Assembly (NCBI GenBank): GCA_001969505.1
Contig: LSSK01000105.1
Span: 1 to 38,232, forward strand
DNA: 38,232 bases
DNA from: Zancudomyces culisetae
Lineage: Eukaryota; Kickxellomycota; Harpellomycetes; Harpellales; Legeriomycetaceae
Reading direction: 5' to 3'
Part shown: positions 10,855 through 20,789 of the stretch, in pieces
Numbering within the stretch: position 1 is the stretch's first letter
How the letters are laid out: every line of letters begins with the position of its first letter
Notes under the pieces: model-generated
Told to the model about the DNA's origin: nothing
The model's input: the letters and a program-made list of their open reading frames with translations, nothing else
The model's database searches: none
Made by a program: the position numbers and the translations under genes

Positions 10855-12483
10855 AGTTTTTCATCGAAGATGCAGTACCAGTGCGTTTTCTTCGGCAGTT
10901 GTGTACAGATATTTCTCAGTGGTCTTGTTACGTTAGCAATCAAATTGATGTTTTCCCTTAAACCTCTTTATATGAACAAACCTTTACAATGTACTCATTT
11001 TGAAGTATTGACTGTGATATTGTGCTTACTTGGCAGTTTTTTAAAAGATTTTTATTTTTATTTTTATTTCAACCATCGGATTTCTTTTATGTTTTGATAA
11101 TTATCATTTTTTTATATTAAAAGCATATGAAAATATAGTGTAACAAAATCCAATAGTAGATTAAACAGTTAATCACACTGTTTCCCTCTTCTAAATTGGT
11201 GCAATAGCAGATTCTACTGCGACCATGTGTAATAAATTAGCCTCTTATATTGGAAAATAGGGCATAAGAGATGGGTGTGATTGTAAGTGTGGGTGCACTA
11301 TTCTTGAGGAATTGAAGTTATTATGCAATTAAATGGATCAGCTGATATAAAATCCGACAAAAAAAGGATGCACTCCTTTAATAACAAGCTAATGGATATC
11401 GGATTTGTTGCCTGCTGTCAGTAAATACATTTAAAAATCTGCACAAGTATTCTTGAACATAAGAACACTACAACTTTTTACGCCATTTACCATCCACTCC
11501 TTTTATTTAAATGGCTTTTTGATAACTTTTAACAGGAATTCGATTAAAAATTCAATATATATTTGATTGTGATTAGCAAAATTCACGTTTATAGAATTTC
11601 TAAAATTTATTTGCTTTTGAACAGCTGATGTGATATTTTCCTGATTCTTTATTGCGTTACGATTTTAATCATATGCTATATCACACGTTATGTCAATTAT
11701 TTATAAATACATCCGATATATTACTTTTATAGATTCACTGCATTTATGTTTAAATATAGTATGGATTTATATAATTCAGTATGAATCAGGAAAAAAAGTA
11801 GAAAAAAAGAACCTCGTACAACACCAGAGCTTGTTAATTCTTAGATAATGCAAATTGAATATGTAGTAAATGTTGTTTTTGCCCGGGGAATTGTTGCGAA
11901 TGAAATAAACCAGAGGTTTTTTATGTAATGCGATAAAAATGAACAATACCTAACAAACCGCTCAAATAGCCAACAGCAAACTTAAACTGTTTATTAACAT
12001 AAACAAAGAATCCCATATTGTCGAATCAAACCGCAGGTGTTTACGTGTATTTTTTATTTGCCGTACCTCCCAGCAGGAAGCCCAAATTAGCACTTGTACT
12101 GTAAGTATATGACGACGCTATTTTCCATTGGAACGAACCCAATTCTTATACAAAAGATAATTGATTTTCATGCGTATTTATTTGCATTGTTCTTAATTAG
12201 TTTATTCTCCGTCTAAATGAAAAGAAAGTAATTAATTGTGCTGAATATTTTTAGTTTTTCAATGTGATTTTTTGCTCAATTAAAAAAAATTAAAATTTTT
12301 TTTTTGCGAGAACAAAAAGAATAATATATACCACATATTTCAATTTAATGTAAACAACCTTACAGTTCATATTACAAACTTCACTTTATATTTTTTCTGC
12401 TTAAGTTTGATTTTTAAAAAACTTTAAAAGTAGTATACACCACTGATAGTAAAACTTAATTCAAAGTAATAACACAAGCAATC
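10855..12483. other. Long AT-rich intergenic region before the peroxidase gene
   Basis: About 1.6 kb with no recognised gene. An ATG frame at 10870-11097 lies just after the six-cysteine gene, encodes a hydrophobic stretch of 75 residues and is probably fortuitous. A possible acceptor and donor pair near 12070-12110 encloses only about 27 bases and could not be linked to a gene. Confidence 0.35.
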
Positions 12484-13580
12484 ATGAGCGCTGAATCACA
12501 GTTCTATTCATTTGTTTCCAAGGACTTGAAGAGTCAGGACTTCCCGTTTTCACAACTTAAAGGAAAGGTTGTGCTTATTGTGAATGTGGCATCCAAGTGT
12601 GGATTTACACCGCAATACAAGTCGTTGGAGCAGCTCTACCAGAAATACAACTCCAAGGGTCTGGAGATTATTGGCTTTCCAAGCAATCAGTTTTTATCAC
12701 AAGAGCCTGGCTCTAGCGAAGGTTTGAATAGCATTATAATAAATACTGTGTTATCTAAAGCACATATATTGTATTTTATTGCATATGTTTACCTATTTAA
12801 ATGATTTACCACTTAGATATTTACACTTTTTGCTCGAAAAACTATGGAGTCACTTTTCCTGTTATGGAAAAAAGGTAAGGATTATGAGGAGACTCGTTGA
12901 TATTACACTTAATCTTTGATCGTATACCTCCTTTATCCCTCCCTCTTATACGTTTTTTTTGACAGATTTGTATATATCAATACCAAAATAGCGATGTAAA
13001 TGGTAAGAATGAGAATCCGGTTTATACCTACTTGAAGTCGCAAAAGACTGGATTCTTAGGAATGAAGAGGATAAAATGGAATTTCGAGAAATTCCTGGTA
13101 GACAAGGAAGGAAATGTAGTTGAAAGATGTAGCTCAATTACTGACCCAGCAAAGATGGAAAAGCGTATTGTTGAGCTTCTTGGATGTGAAATGGTTCAAG
13201 AGACCAAGGATCAGGTTGAAGAACCAGCAAAGGCAGAAGAACCAGTGAACGCTGAAGGGGCAGTAAAGGCCGAGGAAACGTCAAAGGTTGAAGAACCAGT
13301 GAACGCTGAAGAGCCAGTGAACGCTGAAGAGCCAGTAAAAGTAGAAGAGCCAGCAAAGGTAGAAGAACCAGCAAAGGTAGAAGAACCAGTAAAGGTAGAA
13401 GAACCAGCTAAGGTAGAAGAACCAGTAAAGGTAGAAGAACCAGCAAAGGTAGAAGAACCAGCTAAGGTAGAGGAACCAACAAAGGTAGAGGAACCAACAA
13501 AGGTAGAGGAACCGGCAAAGGTTGAAGAACCAGCTAAGGTTGAAGAGCCACCAAAGGCCGAAGAACCAGCAAAAGTATAA
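12484..13580 (+). CDS. Glutathione-peroxidase-like thiol peroxidase with a long VEEPAK-type repeat tail
   Basis: Three exons (12484-12721, 12817-12874, 12992-13580), with introns of 95 and 117 nt, encode 294 residues. Residues 1 to about 168 form a complete GPx/Hyr1-like domain: peroxidatic Cys39 in VASKCGFT, Gln73, Trp128 and Asn129 (IKWNFEKF) complete the catalytic tetrad, and Cys85 ([12 protein letters not shown]) matches the resolving Cys of yeast Hyr1/Gpx3. The usual FPCNQF reads FPSNQF (Ser67). Enzymes of this type reduce hydroperoxides using thioredoxin, and Hyr1 also relays oxidant signals. From residue 174 to the end run 20 six-residue units of consensus VEEPAK, which is unusual because family members normally end near residue 165. 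The tail is in frame with the conserved exon and ends at TAA 13578-13580. Exon 2 to 3 joins MEK-S-DVNG. Confidence 0.93.
13215..13574 (+). repeat. 18-bp coding minisatellite, 20 units
   Basis: Twenty consecutive 18-base units encode V/A-E-E-P-x-K/N hexapeptides at the 3' end of the peroxidase gene. The first seven units are divergent ([18 protein letters not shown] variants). The central and later ones are nearly identical, which suggests expansion by slippage or unequal exchange. No unit breaks the frame. Confidence 0.95.
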
Positions 13581-14096
13581 TAGCCTCTCAATGTAGCTGT
13601 TTTTTGGTTTGTCTTTGTTTTACTACCCTGTTTGTTTCTGTGTTCACTAGTCATAAATATATATATTCAAAGCTACACAGGTTGTTAAGTACATCCCACC
13701 CCCTAACCCGTTGCCAATAGTGCTGAATTGTAAACCTAGCTTTTGACTAAATTATCTTGGTTTCATTTGCTTGCGGTAAACTTTAATAAGTGGTACAAAG
13801 TTTTTTTTACGGAATTCTATCCGCTCCCACCTGGAAATAGACACAGAAAAGGATAATAAGGGGAGATAAATGGAGAGAAGAATACAACTTGTTTTGGTTG
13901 GAAGAGTTGGTGGTATCATTTTATATTTTAAATATAGTACAGTACAGTATTCCCAAATATTGGATCTATAATGACAGGACCTCATAACATAACATGCTCT
14001 AAAAAAACGTGAAGCTACATAAAAAAGAAGGGATGCAAAGTGTATGCACATAATCTTTTGCCTTAAAACAATCTGAATGGGTCTATGTCGTGCTCG
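13581..14096. other. Convergent 3' intergenic region, peroxidase/Cdc25
   Basis: About 516 bases between two convergent stop codons. No gene was recognised and it is probably 3' UTR sequence for both. The minus-strand 99-residue frame here lacks any recognisable motif. Confidence 0.4.
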
Positions 14097-15600
14097 CTAC
14101 CGTCTGGGTAACAGGGCATTAAAAAGATCACTTGGCATAATACTCTTAGATCTTGTAAGTTTAGACGCACCCAACACAGGGCTTGTCAGCGCACTGCTCA
14201 GGTTAGAGTTGTAGGTGGATTTTGATCGTTTAAATTGACGCTCAAATCCATTAATGTGTAGTTTACAGGCAGCCAAATGTTTGTGGTCACTCATTGGTAC
14301 ATAGTTCTGGGGCTGGCATTGCTCTTTGAAGCTTCCATAAAAGCCGCTGTACCCGCCTTCCAATATATAAAGTTCTGGGTAATACAGATTTGGGTAGTTA
14401 CCAATATTGAGTTCTCTATCTCTTTTCCTAATGTGCGAGGCTAGAGAGGGCGCCCTGATTTCAGAATGTTCGCAATGTAGAATTACAGCTATTCCATCAT
14501 CAAGTATAGGATCTTTGAAAAAAAAGTTTTCGAGTGCCTCAATGGTGGGAAGATTTAATGCACCCTTGATATGCCCCCCTTTATATTCATAAGGAAATCT
14601 GCAGTCCACTATAATGTATTTACTGTAGGAATCGTCATATTGGCCGGATAATAAGTGGGACATTGTGTCTTTGTTGATACGCTTCATAGAATCAGTAGAA
14701 ATTTGATAATGAGGAAGTTTATAGTCAATACTATGCTGCAGAATGTCTGTTTGGAAAATATCTCGAGTTTTAGCTTCTGTATTCAAAAGAATAAGACTAT
14801 TGCTCTTGTTTCTTTTCTTTTGGCCATTATTTTCATATTTGTTTATATTCACACACATGTTATCGTCTTTGCTTTGTTCTTGAGTTTTCCACGGAGAGTC
14901 TTTGCTTTTCAAGAAAGGATCACTGTACTTCTGTAACAATATGGCATAAATAACAGCTTTTATTAATATAAAAACTTATTCTCAAAGTATATGTGGTATA
15001 AAAGCACAAAAATGTAATATGTTTAATAATATTTATATAAAGTACCTCACTGCAGGAATCTAGTTTCTGCCTGTTTTCGACCAACCGTTTTGCTAGTAAG
15101 AGAGGTGAACCAAAACTATCTCTACTTTTTAAGGAACTTTCGCCTTTGGTCCAAAAAGAGTCAAATGGTGACTCGATAGCTTTTGCGCTGTCACCTTTAC
15201 CGTTCGTATCTGATAGCAACATACTACTGCACTCACCAGTAGGCGTGTAGGGATACAGATTTTTTCTTCCCACCTTTGGAGTTTGGACGAGGCAATATGC
15301 TTTCTCCTCGATTCTAGTATTGATTAGAATTCATATTTATATTTTATTTTAAAAAAGACAATTTTCATAAAGCAGATTATGAAGTTGGTGGTGAAAAATC
15401 GCCAGTTACCCTTTAGGAGCTATTTCCTTGAGACTAGACACAAATAGTTTACAGTGGTCCCTGCCTGCGCTTTTTTCATCAAGATCTAGAGTAGGCTTTG
15501 TCCGTTTATGCGCTGGCGAATCCTCCATAATAGTTGATTGAGATCTTTTTGCATTTTTGTTCTCTTTTTCGAATACCTCTATCGACCCAAGAAGACCCAT
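14097..15600 (-). CDS. CDC25: Cdc25-type dual-specificity phosphatase (M-phase inducer)
   Basis: Three exons on the minus strand (15600-15410, 15313-15046, 14930-14097), with introns of 96 and 115 nt, encode about 430 residues. The C-terminal rhodanese-fold catalytic domain (about 245-400) has YIIVDCRFPYEYKGGHIKGA and the active-site loop HCEHSEIR (305-312, Cys306 and Arg312), typical of Cdc25. The later LYILEGGYSGFY segment is also family-specific. Cdc25 removes inhibitory phosphates from Cdk1 to trigger mitosis. The N-terminal half is Ser/Lys-rich and weakly conserved, as expected for a regulatory region with phosphorylation sites. The C-terminal tail holds RSKS motifs that could be 14-3-3 or kinase sites. 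Exon phases close exactly (PKG-IEEK and CSE-KYSD). The first two exons are less certain than the catalytic exon. Confidence 0.92.
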
Positions 15601-16765
15601 GTTGAGAAATAAGTACTGTATGTCTTTTTTTCTTACATAAACATTAAGCTTTACTCGCTCTTAGCAAATGGAGAATGAGATATAGTCTGAGCTGCTAAAT
15701 CCACCAGGAGATTTTAGTATTATTTTTTTAAATGCTTAAATTTAACAAAACAAAAAAGTATTCACGTTATCTTTTCATTTCTCAACGTATTTATACTTTG
15801 GAAGGAGGCTATTAGCACTCGGTATTTAACTCTAGGCTTTGTTATTTGGTATTTAGTATTTGGTATTCGATGGTTCGTATTTGGCGGTTTTATTTTCATA
15901 ATTTTCTAGTAACGAATAAATTTATCATTTTCCTATTAGGGATCAGCCTACTATCATTTTTGTAACTATTTGGATAAGTTTATAAAATTAAGTTCATTGC
16001 TTGGAAAAGTTTATTTGTTTAGTTTATGGTGTTAGTAAATTTCTGAGTTTAAATCGGTGACTATCTTGCTTACGAAAAATTCTCATCTTACAAAACCGTT
16101 CCAGTCTATTTGCCAGAATTGTTATGGAAAAAAAATTTATTGTTGAATTAACTTTCATGTTTTTATAATCAATGTTTGTAAGTAGCTTGTTTAACATTAT
16201 TTTGAGCTCTTAAAATAAGAACAAGCGAAAAATAAACAAATAGTGTTACGTTTGCGTTTGAATTAAAATTAAGGGTTGCATTAAGATAATTATGATGTAA
16301 AAATTACATTTTCAGTATTGTTTCAAGCACCATTTCTAAAATGTTCCAATGCGTAGTTAGCCTTTTATGAGTTCTTTTTTTAAAGAAAATATAGAGAAAT
16401 AGCTACTCGCACATACAAAGTACTGTTCGTTGATATTATATGCCCAATGTTTGCCTGGTTATGTACTAAGTGTACACGGTATTTCATGTAGACAGCTTAT
16501 ACGTTTTTTCCAAACAATGCTATTCGTTTTGCAATCTTTTTCTAGTGGTAATAACCTAGAACGAGAAAAAAATTTATATTATCCCAAATCCATGCATCTA
16601 TTAAAGCGATACTTGAACTCTGGAGGATATTATGTGAAAGACAAGAGTTCAACAACATTAAAAAATTTCCCCCACTAATTTCCGCAAAACTCTGCCCAAA
16701 CCACCTATTGATTCAAATCCAACCTGCTTTCCAGCCCCAGTCCACTTTCGAACTTGATTTCGAGT
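15601..16765. other. AT-rich intergenic region upstream of Cdc25
   Basis: About 1.1 kb with no recognised gene. A degenerate cluster of TATTTGG/TATTTAG-like repeats lies near 15820-15890. An open frame at 16430-16675 has no ATG at its start and no family similarity. Confidence 0.35.
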
Positions 16766-17276
16766 ATGTCTCATCTATTTGCATCCCTTCTTCAGGGTAT
16801 CATCCCTTTTGATATTCGTCCATGTTTTCTTTATGGATAACCAATCAAATATAACGACTTCTCTAATCTAGTTAAATGATCTCAAAACAAAATAAAAAAT
16901 AATAGGAGCAAATAGCATTGGCACTTTGCTTTTATTTTTTCCTAAGCGGTTTTGATCACTTTAAAAAATCTTCTCCCTGGCATAAATAATCACCTGTTTA
17001 CCTGTACTTTGCTTCAAACCCCATGTTTACAGGCATTTCAATTCGGTTGGGTCTGACACAAAACCAGATGTACATCCACTCATAAACAGTGCCGCCTCAA
17101 AAAAAGGGTTTATTTGTAGGAATGCTTATGATGCGTTTCTAAGGTCGTTCAGCAAGCAACAAAAATTAAACAAAGGCCATCAAATGCACACATGTGTGAT
17201 TCTAACACTAAATGAGGTTATTTTGGAGTGGATAAATGAAATACTGAAAGAGCAGGTAGCCAGCATCACAGGTTAA
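16766..17276 (+). CDS. Unidentified small protein, tentative three-exon gene
   Basis: A clear coding-like 3' exon (17033-17276) encodes 80 residues of balanced composition, including GFICRNAYDAFLRSF and LTLNEVILEWINEILKEQ, and ends at TAA 17274-17276. It starts after a classic TTTACAG acceptor. A phase-consistent model adds exon 16766-16796 (MSHLFASLLQ) and exon 16906-16948 (GANSIGTLLLFFPKR), with introns of 109 and 84 nt, for 105 residues. The second intron's donor (GTTTTG) is weak. The C-terminal half looks helical. I do not recognise the family. The gene lies just upstream of Rfc3 on the same strand. The terminal exon is better supported than the 5' exons. Confidence 0.4.
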
Positions 17277-17674
17277 AATATATATAGAATCACATATCTC
17301 TAACCTTAGGAGCTGTCACTTAGATCTCATCGATTTCCAAGTATACCATTGATAACCATTACGCTGCGTTGCTCCCTAGTAAGATGTCTGCTATTATTTA
17401 CTATTACTCAAAAATTCAACACTTTTTTTTAGTATTTTTATAATTTAGCGGAAATCGGCCAATATTATTATCCTAAATCAATAGGTATTACCAAAGTTTG
17501 AAGAATAACTTCAAATTGCATCAAAATTGGGTAGATTTGTTTACGTTTGGCTATTTATTTTAATATACTGTTCTTTTTGGTTATAGTTTTAAAACTATAG
17601 TTTTTTAAAAAAATATCATTGCACAGCGTGATACTACTAGTTTCAGATAAAAGTGCTAACGAACGCGGAAAAAC
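17277..17674. promoter_or_regulatory. Rfc3 upstream region with an 18-bp perfect palindrome
   Basis: A perfect palindrome, TATAGTTTTAAAACTATA, spans 17582-17599, 76-93 bases before the Rfc3 ATG. An ACGCG core (the heart of the fungal MluI cell-cycle box) lies at 17663-17667, very close to the start codon. Either could be regulatory, but only the sequence is observed. Confidence 0.35.
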
Positions 17675-19170
17675 ATGGAAGTAGAAAGCGATTTTAACTC
17701 GAATACAGACAAGGCGAATCGAGCGGGTACTAAAGCTAAGATTGACGATGAAAGGCTTATGTGGTACGCTTTGCTAAAAAATATTTATAGCTGCGCTTGA
17801 ATAGCGTACAGCAGCAGGAATTTGTTGTTTTGATGGCTTCGATTCAAGAAATTATTTATAATATTTTGTTGCGACAAAATTAATAGCATTTAAGCGATCT
17901 ATAATAACTACATTTAGGATAGAAAAGTATAGACCAGAAAAATTAGATGATCTAGTCTCACAAACGTATATCATTGAGACAAGTAAGAATCGCGTATAAA
18001 CCTTCTGCGTGTTTTATCTTTTTTTGCTAACTGTATCCATCAATGATCTAGAATGATTACTGAGAATACTGAGAATAATAATATTAATGGTAAATAGTTC
18101 AAAAATATATCGAAAAAAAGAATCTTCCGCATTTATTGTTCTATGGACCTCCGGGTACAGGAAAGACAAGTACAATTCTTGCCTTAGCCAAGCAGCTATA
18201 TGGAAAACAAGCAAAAAGTATGGTACAAGAGGTAAGTTGTCTTTTACGTTGGTCGTGGACCATAATTGTTTTATTAAAGAAGGTGTTCAGAATTGCTTAT
18301 GTGAGTATCCTTTTTAACTGATTAAAGCGCACCAATGGACCAACAAAATAGCTTAATGCTTCAGATGATAGAGGAATCGATGTAGTACGCGAACAGATTA
18401 AAAACTTTGCTAGTACACAAAACGTATTTGGGTAAGATATTCCTTTCAGTAAAAAAATAATGGTATGAGTAGATAGAGATTTAATCGGCTAGTGAACAAA
18501 TAGGCTGGGATTTAAGTTGATAATACTCGATGAAGCGGATTCGATGACACAGGCGGCGCAGGCGGCCCTTAGAAGAGTTATGGAGAAATACACACGAAAT
18601 GTTAGATTTTGCATAATATGCAACTATGCAACAAAAATAATACCCGCTATACAGTCCAGGTGCACCAAGTTCAGATTTTCACCTCTGAGCTCCGAGCAAA
18701 TAAAGGGTCGAGTAGGATTTGTGATACAAAACGAAGGAATACGACTTGGTGATGGCGGTCTGGAGGCAGTTTTGAAGCTTGGTGGGGGTGATATGCGTCG
18801 GGTGCTTAATATCCTTCAAGGTTGTCACTCTGCGTATGATGTGATAGATAAGGATGCTGTATACAACTGTACTGGACAACCACGGCCAGAGGATGTACAA
18901 AATATTCTGGATTCTATGCTAAACGATGAATATTCAGTTGCCCTAGATTATATTTCCAAAATCAAAAACAACCATGGTTTGGCACTCCAAGATATTATAA
19001 CCAGTTTACTTGAGTTTGTCAATGCTATCGACTTTCCTGATCAAACCCGTATTTTCATTATCGATAAAATGTCAGATATTGAATACAAGCTTGGGAACGG
19101 CGCCTCTGAGAGAACCCAGCTTTCTGCACTAATCGGCGCTTTTAAAGTTGCTGTGGAGCTAGCAGCTTAG
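17675..19170 (+). CDS. RFC3: Replication factor C small subunit Rfc3 (human RFC5 orthologue)
   Basis: Five exons (17675-17763, 17918-17982, 18098-18231, 18352-18431, 18504-19170), with introns of 154, 115, 120 and 72 nt, encode 344 residues. AAA+ clamp-loader features are complete: WIEKYRP near residue 30, Walker A GPPGTGKT (68-75), [16 protein letters not shown], Walker B LIILDEAD (128-135), sensor 1 CNYATK (162-167) and the SRC motif QSRCTKF (Arg175), which supplies the arginine finger to a neighbouring subunit. CTGQP and [18 protein letters not shown] at the C-terminus are specific to Rfc3/RFC5. The complex loads PCNA at primer ends and serves checkpoint clamp loaders. The third exon is taken from the acceptor at 18096-18097 because it gives the family sequence [14 protein letters not shown]; the closer AG acceptors create stops. 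The gene is convergent with Bet3, with 144 bases between the stops. Confidence 0.96.
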
Positions 19171-19314
19171 TTTGATTTTGATTCTGATTTTGCAATTTTG
19201 GTTAAATACTTTATTCGTTTTATGAAAATACAAAACGCTCATGTACATAATCGTGCTGATTTTTTCATATCTTAATAGTAATAAAGAGAATATTTCTTTA
19301 CAAATTCTACAACA

Positions 19315-20015
19315 CTATCCTTCGCTGGGTGGGACCTCTTCATCTATCATCCTCACCAAAGTCACTTTGATTTCAGTTGTTTCATCACCTCGCAATACAT
19401 CAGTAACGAATTCTGCCTCGATCTGCATTTGTATCTATTTAGTTTCATTTCTCCTAACTCAATTTTACTCTGAATATTTATAAATACAGTGTTTCGGATA
19501 TAATAACGGTTAATACCCGTTACTCAATTGGTCACATTTTTTTAAAGAAGGAAAAATTGTCAACCTACCATCTCAAGCGCCCCTTTCAACACGCCTATTA
19601 TTACATTAGAGTACCATAATCCGCCATTGAGTGCTTCCTGGGTTAATTCGACATATTCGTTTAAAGGATTTTCGTCCAGTACTATACTACAGCTCTTATT
19701 ATCTGTAGAAAAGTTTGTTAATTGCGGTACGCAGTTCATATACATTTTAAAGCCAACGCTACAGATCACATTCATTGTTTCCTTAAAATCCACACATTTC
19801 GTCAGATTTGTTCTAGCCAAAAAATCATCTATTATTCGTGTGCCAATGTTGTATCCCATCTTCTCCAATTGTTTGTTAACTTGCTCGTAATCTTCATAAT
19901 CTTGAATGAGTTGAACCACAAAAGCTCCATATGTAAATATAAAAAACTCTAGATTGACCCGTTCCACTTTATTTTTCCACACCTCCTCCCCTATCATCTT
20001 GAAGTTTTTCGACAT
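19315..20015 (-). CDS. BET3: Bet3/TRAPPC3, core subunit of TRAPP complexes
   Basis: Two exons (20015-19569 and 19434-19315), separated by a 134-nt intron, encode 188 residues. Diagnostic stretches are EEVWKNKVERVNLEFF, LEKMGYNIGTRIIDDFLAR, FKMYMNC and the C-terminal GALEM-IQMQIEAEFVTDVLRGD. TRAPP tethers ER-derived vesicles at the Golgi and is a guanine nucleotide exchange factor for Ypt1/Rab1. Cys74 (TKCVDF) matches the conserved cysteine that is acylated in mammalian TRAPPC3. Splicing at AAATAG before ATACAAATG is chosen over a closer CAG because it restores the conserved QM-x-I/V-E-A segment. The gene is divergent from Nit2. Confidence 0.95.
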
Positions 20016-20789
20016 TTTTGTTAATATTTAAAATTGAATTTTCAAATATTGTTAATTATCAATTAGAATAAAAGGTCTTTATACTATAATTAAAGCTGCA
20101 AGACTTGCTATGCTTTAACAACTACACTAATTGATATTTCATTGTAATTTTTTTTGTGGCCAATAATTATTTAGTAGTAAATAGCGCAAACCTGATGTAA
20201 CTTTGACACTTTGCTTATTTACGTTAAAAAGTACATTTAACCACAATAGGGGCAAAGGTATACGAATGGCAATGACATAAAGTATTAATGTAATTTGTTT
20301 TACAAGCATAACCAACCTCTAGTGTCTAGCATGATATCTCTTTATCATCTTTGGTGTACAGCCAAGTATTTAATCAAGGTTCATCACATACTTAATGCGC
20401 TCAGGCGCCTGAAGATATCTTTTTTTTAATTGCTTGGACTTTGGTTTGTTTCATAATTTACTGCTTATTTCAGTTTTACTCTATTAGTGATTTGCTGAGA
20501 TCTTTGTTGGCTTTAGTGGAAAAAAAGGGGGGGGGAAGTGGTGGGAGAACTATGCTAACATAAAGCTGGAAAGTAAAGGAATAATTTTCAAATTTGATCA
20601 ATTGCTGGTTTCAACTAATGACTAAATTGTCTACTAGTGCCATCTACTATATAATTGCACCAAATAAACTTCTGGCTTTCATTTAATCTTTAATCTTTAA
20701 TTTTTAACAAGAGTGTTCAAACAAGAGCTATAATAGCTAACAAATACACAACTTTAACTAGTCTATTTATTTTTGAAGAATTAGGTAAA
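20016..20789. other. Divergent intergenic region Bet3/Nit2
   Basis: About 770 AT-rich bases with no recognised gene. A G9 tract near 20527-20535 lies within a short purine-rich block. It probably contains both promoters. Confidence 0.4.

Noticed and set aside
10870-11097. 75-residue frame just after the six-cysteine gene
   Set aside because: Hydrophobic, AT-driven composition (FYFYFYF), no motif, and it lies in the expected 3' UTR.
13211-13654. Long minus-strand frame of Ser/Thr/Phe/Ala/Gly repeats
   Set aside because: It is the antisense of the in-frame VEEPAK repeat; periodic DNA of 18 bases keeps several frames open. The plus-strand frame is continuous with a conserved domain.
16705-16720. 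tRNA B-box-like GATTCAAATCC
   Set aside because: No A-box at the required upstream distance and no cloverleaf.
18060-18097. Extra exon of Rfc3 encoding [10 protein letters not shown]
   Set aside because: It cannot be joined in phase to the preceding exon without a stop, while the acceptor at 18096-18097 restores the family sequence exactly.
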